Below the pieces are notes generated by a model, which ran no database searches, was not told the DNA's origin, and saw nothing but the letters and a program-made list of their open reading frames with translations. Below are positions 46,301 through 57,644 of a DNA stretch of 64,000 nucleotides, piece by piece. The first letter of the stretch is position 1. Each line of letters begins with the position of its first letter. This stretch comes from Austropuccinia psidii (taxonomy: Eukaryota; Basidiomycota; Pucciniomycetes; Pucciniales; Sphaerophragmiaceae): NCBI GenBank assembly GCA_023105745.1, contig JALGQZ010000006.1, positions 36,597,686-36,661,685 on the forward strand, written 5' to 3'. Position numbers and translations under genes: made by a program.

Positions 46301-46572
46301 CTGGAACTCAGTTCACTCACTCACTAAATTAGGGATAAAAGGATTTAAACGTGAGATTACTGAGAAATATAATAGAGCAAACTCAAGGGTATTAATTCCT
46401 GATGAGAAAATAATTCATTTGAAAAAAACTCAACAACCAAACACTAATGATAAATATCCAACCAAAAAATAACCCTGTATCACTTTTTCAACCTGTTCAG
46501 AAATAATAGAAGGAATAATTATGATATGGCCACCAAAGCTCCCCTGAAAACATGAGGTAAATTAAATACTTA
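40321..46572. other. 6.2 kb of AT-rich sequence without recognisable genes
   Basis: Open frames here are short (up to 81 codons) and match nothing I know. The sequence is mostly low-complexity A/T-rich DNA, probably old transposon debris. The one compositional exception is a short GC-rich patch at about 44344-44400. Confidence 0.5.
44342..44400. other. Short GC-rich patch in AT-rich desert
   Basis: CCAGTGTTCCTGGGGCATCC and the following CCCTCCACATCCGAGG, CCGAAGG contrast with kilobases of AT-rich flank and keep two CpGs. CAGTGTTCC resembles some fungal hAT termini, but no inverted partner was found. Confidence 0.3.
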
Positions 46573-46580
46573 ATTTAAAA

Positions 46581-46652
46581 GCTTACGTGTTTTTACCAAT
46601 TTATGGTAAAAACACGTAAGTTTCTGGTAAAAACACGTAAGTGACCTTAATT
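46581..46652. repeat. Left terminal repeat of MULE copy 1
   Basis: CTTACGTGTTTTTACCAATT is followed by its inverse TATGGTAAAAACACGTAAG and by a third box, TGGTAAAAACACGTAAGTG. The block is a palindrome plus one direct repeat. Confidence 0.8.
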
Positions 46653-46830
46653 TTCAAAAAAAATTCCTCAGGCTCAGTTTGGAGGTTTTTTTTAATTTTT
46701 TTTTGCCATATTTTTCCCGACTTGGCATTTCAATAAGCACAAATTTTTTCAAAAATTTTTTTTTGCCAAATTTCACAAATTTGGCCAATATGCCAAAATG
46801 GCATATTTTTTTCAAAAATTCATTTAAAAT

Positions 46831-47190
46831 CTTCCCACTTATGAATTTGCTTGATTTTTTTTAAAAAATAAAGGGTTCAATGTGAATAATAAAGAACCAG
46901 AATCCCATAATTTTGGGAATTTATTTGGGTGGGACAAGTGAAGGCGCAAAAAGAGTTTTTTTTTCAAATGTTTTTTCCCGTCATTGTAATATGCCTATTT
47001 TTAAAAAGTGAATTTAATAACTTCCCACTTATGAATTTCCTTCATTTTTTTTTTAAATTAAAGGGTTCAATCTGGACAATAAAGAACCAGAAGCTCATGA
47101 ATTGGGAAAATTGTTTGGGTGGGACCACAAGTGAAGGCGCAATGGGTGTTTTTTTTTAACTGTTTTTTTTCTTGTGTGTAATATGACTAT
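46831..47190. repeat. 190-bp direct duplication in the 3' region of the MULE
   Basis: CTTCCCACTTATGAATTT begins at 46831 and again at 47021. Both copies continue through AAAGGGTTCAAT, AATAAAGAACCAGAA, GGGTGGGAC and AAGTGAAGGCGCAA. The second MULE has the same pair at 62166 and 62356. The MITE at 6815 has only one. Confidence 0.85.
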
Positions 47191-47305
47191 TTTCAAGTAC
47201 AAAAGTTCCACATGTTTGATAAAAAAGGAGACTGAGGTGGGATTTAAGCAATAAAAATGACTGAGGAGGGGGATAATTGGCATAAATTGTATATACAAAA
47301 ATCAT

Positions 47306-47928
47306 TCAATCAGAATCAACCTCCAAAATAGTGGGTTTTTTCTGAGAGGGGGGAGGAAGATTGGACAAATACAACATTCTGTGTTTCTTAAATTTATCAG
47401 CCCACCCCAGGGCTTGTTTTTGGGCATGAATCTCCCAGTTCACAGTAATGGGGGAGACTGGATAAACTTTAGAAATGATGATGTCCAATGGAACAAAATG
47501 AGCACAACTATTCAAGAAGCAGATGAAAATGGGGGGATTATCATTTGGAGGACAGAAATAAGGGAAAAAGGAAAAGATTGGGCTGTGGAATAAAAGAAAA
47601 CTGGTCTTTTATACTTATTTGCAATTGGATCCCCCATGTCAGGCATGGACGTCCACTTGCTTTTTGGAGCCTGGCCAACATCTTCATACCATTCAATTCT
47701 TTCCAAATAAGAGGATACTGAGGGAATTAAGGTTTTCATGGCTTCATAAAGGTCTTTATTTTGGTGAATTTCTTCAGCCAAGTCACCTCTGACATCAGCC
47801 CATTGATCTTGAGTCTTGTAAATGAAGTGGGATACTGTTCTGTAGCCACAGTTTCCATCACCCTGGACATTGATGGCCTTGAAGGTGTATTTCAATATAA
47901 ACTTGGGCAAGTCTTCTGAGCCAGTTAT
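47306..47928 (-). pseudogene. OTU cysteine protease exon of MULE copy 1
   Basis: The exon opens ITGSEDLPKF and carries FKAINVQGDGNCGYRTVSHF. G-D-G-N-C is the OTU active-site loop, with the preceding Asp equivalent replaced by VQ and the nucleophile Cys intact. KTQDQWADVRGDLAEEI follows as the usual helix. After a one-base loss near 47560 (relative to the second copy) the frame resumes in 47515-47306 with CAHFVPLDI, whose His is the likely catalytic base, then WEIHAQKQALGWADKFKKHR. OTU enzymes cleave ubiquitin or ubiquitin-like conjugates or process polyproteins. The role here is unknown. Confidence 0.8.
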
Positions 47929-50362
47929 CTGATAACATAAGTTCAAAAAATGAATAAATATCAAAATAAACAACATAAAATTACATTAAAAAGAATCAGA
48001 AACTCACAAACAGCTTGGAGCATTCATCACTTGTGTGATAGTTGCTTTAACAATGCTCACAGGTCAGGTCAATTGCATCATAGATATTCAAACTGGTGGG
48101 AGGCTTGTGTGATTTTCTTTGTGATGTTTTGCTTCCAATTGCCAATCTTCTGGACCTTCTAAGGGTTACTTCTGATTTATTTAATTCAGTTGCTGAGGGT
48201 AGTGAATCTGATGAACTGATGGATTTAGACAATGAGTCCTCAGAATCTTCAGATGAGTCCACTTCCATAATTGGAGAGGGGACAATTGACTGGGATCTGG
48301 AAGTTGTTGTGCTGGTCACTTTTGATGGGGGTCTTCCTCTTCTCTTGGTTTGACTCTCAATGATTTCAAATCTTGAAGGTTCCCTTTTGTTTTTATTCTT
48401 GGCTCCTTGGGGTCTTCCACGGATATTCTTGCATTATAGAGGGTCTTCATAATATTGATCATCCTCTTGAATCTTGGGAATTTGATCAAATGGGACTTTT
48501 CCAGTCAAAACATCTTGAAAATGCTGGAGTATTGGGGTGATTTCTGCCATTGGTCTTTGAAACAGGTCTTCCCCAATGTCTTCAAATATTTTCTTGGCTT
48601 CATTCTTTCTTTCTTTTTCAACACTTTGATCATCACCTTGAAAACCAGTCTGAGAAGAATATGACAAGTAAAATCAGTTAATAAGAAAAAAATAATAAGA
48701 AGAAAATAAAAAACCCTCACAGGCAAATTCAAATGCCACTGAGGATGGAAGTCTGATAATTCAAGCCTTTGGCGCTTGGCAAATGCCTTTTGGGTCTTAT
48801 GCTTGCAAGGAATGCCTTTATAATTGTTGTATTTGTTGGTGCATTCTTCATTTGGAGGAAATTTTGTTTTGAAATTTTCAAAGGCAATCTGAAGAGCATA
48901 ATGAGACACCTTGCCATTGTGGGCACAGATGTGTGGAGGAAAATTCTTGACATGGACAATCATTTCTTTGGAGATTCTGTTTATAATTTCAATAAATTGT
49001 TTTCTGAATGCCATGTGGAGTGCCCTGACTACCTCCAGGAGAGTACCAGTGGACTTTTGTAGCCAAAGTTTAACCATGGCATGGGCACCTTCAACTCTGG
49101 AGGTGGAGCCCACACCCAGGTGGCAATGGTGGTTTGTCCAGGCTGGCACATAATACTCCTTTAGAGGAAGCCAAGTATTTTCCAAATACTGCAAGACCTC
49201 AGCATTTTTAACTTGCTTTTGAAGCTTCTTCCAGTTGTCTTTGAAAGACTTTTCAGTGGGTGAATACATAAGCTGAGAAAAGAATCCCAAAGTCATTAAT
49301 AAAGACAATAATAAGAAAAAAAGGGAAATAACATGAAATAAAATGAAGAAGTATATTACTTGATTCCAAAGGCCCATAAAATTTTCAAAATCAGTTCCAT
49401 GACCAATTTTCTTCATGCAATGAGCAGATACATCCTTGTTGATGTGCCAAATGCATAGCATGACTTTGGAGTCTGGGAAGAGCTTCTTAATAGAGTTTTT
49501 CAAGGCCAGATCCCTGTCAATAACAATAACTGGGGGGGACAAGATTGGTGTTGTTGAGGACCTTTTCAATGTATTGATTTAAGGCCCAAGTATATGAAGT
49601 TTCATTTTCATTCTTCATCAAACAAAAAGCCCCAGAAAAGGTCTTATTTGTTGAGCTGAATCCAACAATATGAAAAAGAGGCATTTTGTACTTATTGGTT
49701 TTATAAGTACAATCCATAAGAATGACATGAGGAAATCCATGAAGAAGTTTTATGGCCAGGGGGTGAGTAAAAAACAAGGAGGTAATGTGTCCCTCAGAAT
49801 CTCTTGCAGAGGACCAAACAAAATTTTCTTCTTTGAGAGTGTCAATAAGAGCATCAATGGGCCTTCTGCCTTGCAGTTTGTCTTTCTTTGTTTTCTTGAC
49901 TTGGTTATAAATGTCTTGAAGGATTACAGGCCTGTCAGACTCCCTCTGGCTGCATAATTGGGCCTGAATTTGCCTTGGCATGAGGAGTGATTCAGACATT
50001 TGAGCAATTTGGGATGTTTCTTGCTCATTGAATTTCCTGAAAGCAGGATGTGCCATGATATTTTCAGTGGCATCATGGCTATGTTCAGGATTTTTGACTT
50101 TAAGAGTCCAAGTAGTGCTCTTGGCATATTTCCTGGCATAAAGTCTAAAAGGACAGTCAAGCTTTCTTGAGGTGACTGTTTTGGAGGGGCTTTTGTTGGG
50201 ATTTGGGGTGCCAGACCTATCACAACATATTTCAATTTGGTTGTGGGTAATATTGGACCTCAAGGTGGACACAGCATACCCCTGAGCCCTGGCAACATTA
50301 TGCACATGTTGCCAAAGAAGCTCAAGGGTCTGAAATTCACCTTCAGTGGGGGGTTGGAGCAT
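47306..50362 (-). pseudogene. MULE transposase fused to an OTU protease, copy 1 (4 exons, broken)
   Basis: Four exons are inferred: 50362-49360, 49272-48721, 48649-48008 and 47928-47306. The introns of 87, 71 and 79 bp all have GT...AG borders. Exon 1 has a FAR1-like finger (EICCDRSG, RKLDCPFRLY, PEHSHD) and the first catalytic Asp (VILMDCTYKTNKYKM). Then come the second Asp (VIVIDRDLALKNS) with CIWHINKDV, and the Glu in exon 2 (GSTSRVEGAHAMVKLWL). A SWIM-like NKYNNYKGIPCKHK follows. Exon 3 has an AT-hook (TKRRGRPPSK), a Ser/Asp-rich tract and a CCHC knuckle; exon 4 is OTU. Lesions: a frameshift at the G7 run 49532-49538, TAA in place of a Glu codon near 48432, TAA in the knuckle near 48050, and a frameshift near 47560. 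Confidence 0.85.
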
Positions 50363-50867
50363 TTTTGAATGAAAAATATGTGTAAAAGTGAAAAAAAGGG
50401 GGGATTTGGGGATTTGGAATGGGGTAAGAACCTTTCGAAGTGTGAAAAAGAGGTGAAAAAAGGTGTGAAAAATGAACAGAAGGGGTTAAGAGTGAAAGAA
50501 AGTGGTTTAAATATGGGATTAATGGATGAGGGAAGGTAAAAAATTGGAAATTTGGAGGCTTGAAAGCAGGTTGTTGTGGTGGAAAATGCAGTCTTTGGGT
50601 GAAAAAAATAAAAAAAAGGGTGAAAAGCTTTGCAAAATGGCTTTGGTAATGCTGTTTTTCCAAAAAAAAAAAAATGGTTTGGGGTGGGGATAATGTGGAT
50701 TGTTGGGGTGTTTGGGCTTTTTTTTGGGGGGGGGGGGCTGGGCAAAAAAATCTGAAACAATTTGGAGTTAGAGAGGTTTTGTGGGGAAAAAACCTCTTTT
50801 GGGCATGTTTTGGCCCAATACAGGCATTGTTGTGTTTCATTTTTAATTAAAAATGGGCCCAGGGCAC
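50363..50867 (-). promoter_or_regulatory. Pyrimidine-rich leader and promoter region of the MULE gene
   Basis: On the coding (minus) strand the 500 bp upstream of the start codon is dominated by C and T, with a C12 run (plus-strand G12, 50726-50737). Fungal promoters and leaders are often CT-rich. No clear TATA box is seen. The Pro/Phe-rich frames here arise from this composition and are not genes. Confidence 0.45.
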
Positions 50868-50997
50868 CCCTTACGTGTTTTTACTAAAAACTTACGTGTT
50901 TTTACCAAATTATGGCTAAAACACGTAAGTTTTTAGTAAAAACACGTAAGCTCTTACGTGTTTTTACCAATTTGCTTACGTGTTTTTACCAATACCC
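50868..50997. repeat. Right terminal repeat array of MULE copy 1
   Basis: Six boxes of CTTACGTG/CACGTAAG alternate in orientation over 130 bp: direct, direct, inverse, inverse, direct, direct, ending CTTACGTGTTTTTACCAATA and CCC. Such clustered terminal boxes are likely transposase-binding sites. Confidence 0.8.
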
Positions 50998-51004
50998 TTT
51001 AAAA

Positions 51005-54000
51005 TATTGACAATATGTTATCCATAGTAATAATTGAATATAAGTAATAATAAAGTCCAATATATCAATTAGCTTGTGGAAAAATCCTCAGTGGCTAAAG
51101 AGGAGCATGTATATGTGAGAAATAACAGAATTCAGATTGAGCTCTGGATCCAGGGGCTTTTTAAGGCACAGATCCTTTTCGAGTACTCCTTTTGAGATAA
51201 TTCATTACCATTTGAGATTGAATGAATTGGAATCCTTTTTTTGTGTATCCAATACAGTATTCTTCTTTTTGGGTGTATGGTGTGAATATCTAATGAAACC
51301 CTCTTGCTTACTAAAAGTGGTACATATTCAGTGATCCTCCTTTTTAAATATCTGGCTTCCCTCGGCCCTGTCTTCATGGCTGTATCACTTTATGGTTCAT
51401 GGTGAGCTTTCATACTACAAATCTACAATTGGTGGTTATTGGACAAACTTATGCCATAATATTTTGTAAATTTTATATTCTTATATAAGATTAATTCATT
51501 TACTTACTTGGTGAATCAAGTATTTAGTGAAATAAACCATTCAACTTCATTACCTTATAAGTCAATATGAAATATGGACCTGCATTTATCCAGCTTAACT
51601 TAAATATCTGATAATTGAATTATATCTTCAATACAATCATGTAATACTCGCCCTTTTCAATCTTGAATTTGGGCTTTTTAGACAAAGCGATAAAGCTCCC
51701 CTAAGGAAATATGTCAGCTTCTAATACATTCAAAAACTCTTTTTCTCCTGAAAACTTGTCAAATTAATGGTTTTATATACAGGAAGCCTCCTCTATGTCT
51801 AACACAAAGACAACTATGGCCTATTGAATGTCTTTACCATTAAGATTAGAGCTTAATATTGATAAAATAGTTACTTCTTAGATGTCTTCCTTTCATTTTT
51901 CTCAAAATTTTTCATCCTAAAAATATGCATTTTTTCAATTAATATATAATAATATTAAAATTAAAAAACAAATTATTACTACTTTTATCTAGCTTGATAT
52001 TTATCAGCTATAAATTCATTCTTATATTCATGAGATCTCACTGCTTATATTTTGTATCAATTTTTGAAAATACAGTTCTTCTGATGTGAAACACTCAAAA
52101 GAGATCATTATTAAAGATTTCATTTGATTCTTTCATCTCTCCAATTTTTCTTTGGTTAATGAAATTAAACTATTTTCTACTTTTATTCTAGAGCTTTAAT
52201 ACCTATTCCTCAAGAAATTTCTTCCTTCAATTTTTTCCTATTGTTCTCTATTGGATTATTATTATTTTTCGAATGATGTTTTGCTGATCAGTAGTAATTA
52301 TATCGCCAATATTTCAATAATTTTGCTTAAACCAGCTTTTTTATTCATGTAAAGAACTTTATATTCATAATTTCAAAATTATTTCAAAGTGGTTAATCTC
52401 ACTACTGGAGTTTCATTTCATTTTATGCTATTTAAATGTTTTCCCAAATTTTTTAATATCTTATTATTAATTATTAATAATGAATTCTTAAGACTTTATG
52501 AGTAATTTTATTATAAGATCTATATCTGCTCTCAGATTCAGCTATGGGAACATTGTCTCTTATTTTGTTTTTGTTTTTCTCTTATATTTATTTTACCTAC
52601 TAATAGTAATAAGTTTCTCCAAGCTACAGCAGTATGTTTAAGAAGACTATTTTATTTCATATACTGTTCCATAATTTTACTGCAAATCTAAAAAAAGAAA
52701 AATTATTTCATTTTTCTCAAAATTAAATTATTTTCCTTTTTTCTTTATTTTTTATTCCTTGTTCAATTTCGGTAAAAATAATAATTATGTATTGGTATAA
52801 TATTAGTTAATCTTAGTTTATGGTTTTAATTAGGACTTGTATACTTTTATTTAATTATTCAAAGAAGAGCCTATCATCTTTTCATGATAAAACATGAAAT
52901 ATTTAATTCTATTATTTACATCAATCATCAATTAAATATCTTTTTTCTATTTTATTGAATATATAAAACAAATCTAAAAGTCTTACAGAGAAAATAGGAG
53001 AAGTTTTTAACATCAATTGATTCTAAGGAAAAACCTTTATTAAGCTACTTAATTCTTATGTGAAAAATATAAGTTTGAATATTTTGGATCAATATGCACA
53101 AAACATTTTTCTCACCCAGCTATGGTTACCTTAATGTTCCCCCTTTCAAGTTTCTTCTTCATATAGTTTTATATGATAAATCAATTATTATTTTTTCTTT
53201 AAATTACAAATTGGAGCTTTGGACTTGAGAATTAATCAATTCGAATATATAAATAATTTCAAGAAAAAAAAAACAAGGAAAGGTGTTCCCTGAATCCCTA
53301 GCACATGTGGAAGTTTCTTTTTTAAAGTGGTAACCTGGATTATTTAGGGCGAATGATTGCATACTGAGACAAATAGACAATCTTTTCAATGCATTAAGTC
53401 CAATTTTTTCTATGAAATACTCATTTAGGATGTAAAATATTTTTTATTCCGATTGAAACGGTAAAACTTTTCATTTTGAGCTTTATTAAGGTACAAAAAA
53501 GGTAACTTTATGCAATATTTTTCCTTAAAATTACCTTCAATTGTACATTTTTGTGTTAATGACTCAATAAATAGTGAACAATTGTCATTGTAGATTTAAT
53601 TGAAGCTTTTCCTCATTTTTTATCTTGGTTAAAGTTTTGAGATGAAAATTGGGTATTTTCACCATCCTAACCCAGCTCTTAACGAAATGTAAAATTTTTC
53701 TTTGATTATTTCAAAGAAAAATGATATTTTTTTTCGAGAAATAGAGAATAATAAGTAATAATTTTTTCCAAGGGCATAATCTATCCTTGTTATTTTTATT
53801 TACTTTAAGGGGCTAGTATTTTATTGACAACATATTATTATGATAGAAATTTAATCAAACTATAATGTGCTTATTAATTCATGAAATAATGAAAGAATAA
53901 AATCAAATTTGACTACTTTTTTGATTTCTAAAAGCTCTAATAGCTAAAAGGGATAACTCTTATGCTTTTACCCCCAAATTTACTCCAAGAATTTTCAGTA

Positions 54001-55984
54001 AGTCACAATTAAAGTTGAAATTAAGTTAGTCGTCTTGAAAATGAAGTATACTGAATTTTAGAGTCTTTATTTTAGCTATAAGCTAGTAATTAACCATAAA
54101 ATATAAAGAATGTGGTGATTTAGAAGTAATTAAACTAATTTTAATCAAAAAATTGATTCTCTTAGATTTTTTTTCAATTAAAAATGAATTTCATTGAATA
54201 CTAATGATATAAATCTATAAATTTCATTTTCATTTGATAATATTCTTTTGAGTTTTTTCAATTTTTGATGAGAGTAAAAAATTTCAATAAGAATTTTTAT
54301 CAGTAATACATATTATTCAATTTCAAATATAAATTTGAGAAAAATTGAAGAATTTAATATGAAAATATTTTCATAAATACCATGAGTTTTTTCAGTATGA
54401 CTCTATTTTTTAGAAATGGATATTGGGAGCTATAAGTCACTACAATACTAGTTTACCCCCCTCCCATGGGAAGTTGATAAATTTAATTTTGGAATTCATA
54501 TCCATAGGTTGCTACGGGGGAAGCAATATCTTGGTAATTAGGCACTCCATTGATACCTTTTGGCAAAATTGGGGCTATGAATGAGATACCTAATTATCCA
54601 CTGTTATTTCCCTTTCATAAATAAGAATAATGCCCAATACATTTTTTACTAATCTTTCATCTTAATATTTTCCAAAACCATTTAGGCATATACTTCAAGG
54701 TTTTATTTATGAAAATGCGAAATGGAAAAGCTTATTTACCTTTTACAAATGACCTTTTTAAGGATTTTTTGATAATTTCTGTTGATTTTTTTATTCATTT
54801 TTGACACATGCCTTGTTTTGTACCATATTTCTATTTATTTCAATTACATAACTATCCCCCTTTGAAGTCTTTGACGTATTTCTTATGATCAATTTTTCCT
54901 TGGACTGTTTCAGGATAGGGGTCAATTGCATTTTTTGTTATTTATACAGCTTTAATCTTTCTAAGAAGGGAATTTTTTTCTTCTAGTAATTGAAATTATG
55001 TGATAATCTTTTTTTTTCTATTTAATCCTGTTCAGTGATGCCAGCTGTTTCATTTCATGAACTTATCAACTCTTTTGAATTATTTTGAATATTTCATATA
55101 TTACTTACATAATTTTTTTCATTTCAAAAGTCGTGAAGGAAGAGTAATTGAATTTCTAAGCGCTTTATTAGCATTTATAATTTACTCAGTTCATTTTCTT
55201 TGAATTTTTTAATAAGATTTACAATTACTGAGTAGCCAAGTTTTAAATACTGATTGATTATTCTTGAGATCATTTAATTGGGGGTGTTTAGTTCCTATAT
55301 ATTATAAGGTATATTTGAATATTCATTTCTGTGAGAGTTTACTTTAACTTGAAAATTATAAATTTATTGTAATTTTTCTTAATATCTACTGAAAAAGTTT
55401 TTCTTATACTAATTTTTTTGATTATTTTTGAATATTCTATAGAACAAAATATTTTAAATAATCCTATTTCTTGATATTTCTGTGAAATTTTGTTCAAATG
55501 CCTTTTTTTCAAATTTATTATTTACCATGAGAATTTCAGGTAAATATTTCCATAATTGCTTTTTTTATATAGATTATTAAGTTTAAATATGTATCACTTT
55601 ATTAATCAGATTTATAAGCTTATTGGGTATGATACTTAAATAATCAAAAAAATCTCTAAACATAAATTAATGATTGATTTTTTCTGTTGAATATAGGTAT
55701 AGATAAGCCAGTTTATGAGTGAAATTGACTCTGATGGTTAATTTTGAGCTATATTATACAATAAAAAGATATGGAAAACAAAAAAAAGCCTTTTAAAGTT
55801 CAAATAGCTGTGATTTTTGCAACAAAAAATTGAAGAATCCAGAAAAAGGGGCAAAAATTTGGAATTGTACAATTAAAGGGGGGTCATTAGGTCAATAAAT
55901 GAGAGGGAAAAAGCAAAACTAGATTCTAAAATTTTTGAAGAGCTCTATTTATTTATATTAATATTATTTTTACTCACTTTCAGA
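51005..55984. other. 5 kb of AT-rich sequence without recognisable genes
   Basis: Only short open frames occur (up to 81 codons at 51377-51132). A slightly GC-richer patch lies at 54440-54560 (CCCCCTCCCATGGGAAG, GCTACGGGGGAAGC). I see no transposase, RNA gene or tandem repeat. Confidence 0.5.
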
Positions 55985-57640
55985 AGATTAATTGTGACTT
56001 CTTCCCACAGCGAGTGAGTATCACAAAGTAATATTTTGAAGCTCCTCTTTGTGTGTGATAAAATAAGGAAGCTTCAAGAGAAAAACTTTGAACTTCTGTT
56101 TTGGACTTGTAACACTTGCTTTTCTCATGTGCTAAGATAATATAGACTTCCCTTCCTAATATTCTGAGCTATCTTTACTAATTTCACAAATCAATTTTAT
56201 TGTTGATGGTGGCTTTATCAGAAAGTATTTTACTCAAAAATATCTTATCAAACTTAGATCTACTTAAAACAATTGTTATTTCGACCTTAAGAGATAAATT
56301 CTTTTCAAAATTCAAGCAGGTTGATTCAATTATTCTTAATATTTTTACAACAATATCTAAACTCATATTAATCACTAGTAATAAGAAAGCAGAAAATAAT
56401 CTCTATAAATTGAATGTATAAGAAATTTTCTTTTATTAATAACTCTTAAGTAAGTATAGCAAATAAAAACCATAATAATCTTCAATTTGATTGAATAACA
56501 GACTCAAAAGGATATGAATTATACTTAAAGAACCTTGTGGGCTTGTGGATAGACTACTAATCTAATGATTTCTGATAATAATGTTGAATATGGGGAATAT
56601 TAATGGTATTTGTATTATTTGGTTTCAATAAGAATCTTTATAATTTTGAATGAGTTTTTGATAATACTATTAGCTATGTGATAGAAATTAAGTACTAATT
56701 TCAACTAAGTACTGAATTATTTTACATTTATTCTTTTCTTCTTCTTTCTGTTGATTATAATTCATTAGGTGTTATCTAATAAATACAGATCCGCTTTTCT
56801 TTTTGATATAGTCAGATTACTCCAGTTGTGCTTGTTCTCATTCAAAACATTAAAAATAACTCTCTTCCAGGAATTTTACAAAAATAACTATCTTGAATCC
56901 ATTCAAAATTGACTTAGGGTTCATTTTTATGCCTACAAAATCACTTTGGATTAATGTTTTTCTTTCAAAACTCTCTGAAAATTCGTTATTAATTTCTAAA
57001 TACTAAACTCCAGAGATACATTTCTCATAAAATTAAACATTTAAGGTCCTAATTCATTTAATCAATCACTAGTCTTCCTTCCAGTGAGGAATTTATTGAA
57101 TTATTTTCACAATATTTTCTCCTTTTATCTCTGTAAAGAAAAAGCCTCATTTACTTGGCTTAATTGATTAAAAAAAACTTTTAGTATAACCTTCTAAGTG
57201 GGGGATTGTCAAAAATAGATTCAAATTAAAATTTCTAGTTGGGGAAGAGGGAAAAATTGAAATAGAATGATTCCATTTATACCCATTGGGGCTCTCCATA
57301 GGAATTAAAAAAAGGAATTGAAAATCTCCATCCTCTGTTGGCTGTGAAAATCATTTTTAAACTTAAATTTCTATTTGGAGGGGTAATGTGTCATGATATG
57401 ACACAATTCTATATTTCTGAGAAATAATATTAATTAACTCCACTTCGTTCAATTACATGATGTGTTTCTGAGCTATTGGATAAATTCACTTCAATCTAAC
57501 TTGTTCATGTGATGTAATCACTATGAAAAGAAGACTACCCCTTCTGTCAGGGGTAGCAGGTCCAGCCTTGGTCTAAACCTTGGCTCTAACCTTGAAATAT
57601 TTTTTTCAGATACTTTCAGCCACAGCTTTTTTCATTCAGA
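55985..57640 (-). repeat. LTR family C, copy 2 (minus orientation, approximate ends)
   Basis: It matches the reverse complement of 36050-37655. On the minus strand it shows TATAAAT at 57282-57276 after CTATGGAGAGCCCC and a TTTCACAGCCAACAGAGG segment. It continues to AGGTTATACTAAAAG near 57190 and GGAAGGGAAGTCTATATT near 56150. Ends are diffuse and no target duplication is visible. It and copy 1 face each other about 20 kb apart. Confidence 0.75.
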
Positions 57641-57644
57641 ACTT

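Larger units (their letters stand above)
46581..50997 (-). mobile_element. MULE DNA transposon, copy 1 (4.4 kb, autonomous type)
   Basis: Both ends are built from repeats of GTAAAAACACGTAAG and its complement. One long minus-strand gene (50362-47306) fills the interior. The right tip is CCAATACCC, matching GGGTGTTGG at the second copy's left end (61931). The left tip lacks GGGTGTTGG and instead starts inside the repeat array. TTTAAAA occurs on both sides (46574-46580 and 50998-51004) as a possible partial target duplication; MULEs usually duplicate 8-11 bp. It is nearly identical to the copy at 61931, so movement was recent on the scale of this window. Confidence 0.88.

Noticed and set aside
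48769..49153. Plus-strand frames of 80-97 codons
   Set aside because: Antisense to the MULE transposase exon 2, whose catalytic Glu and SWIM-like motif are clear on the minus strand.
50260..50840. Overlapping minus-strand frames of 165-166 codons, rich in Pro and Phe
   Set aside because: They arise from the pyrimidine-rich leader upstream of the MULE start codon and have no domain or balanced composition.
36050..57640. One giant retrotransposon bounded by the two LTR C copies
   Set aside because: The copies are in opposite orientation and nothing between them encodes gag or pol.
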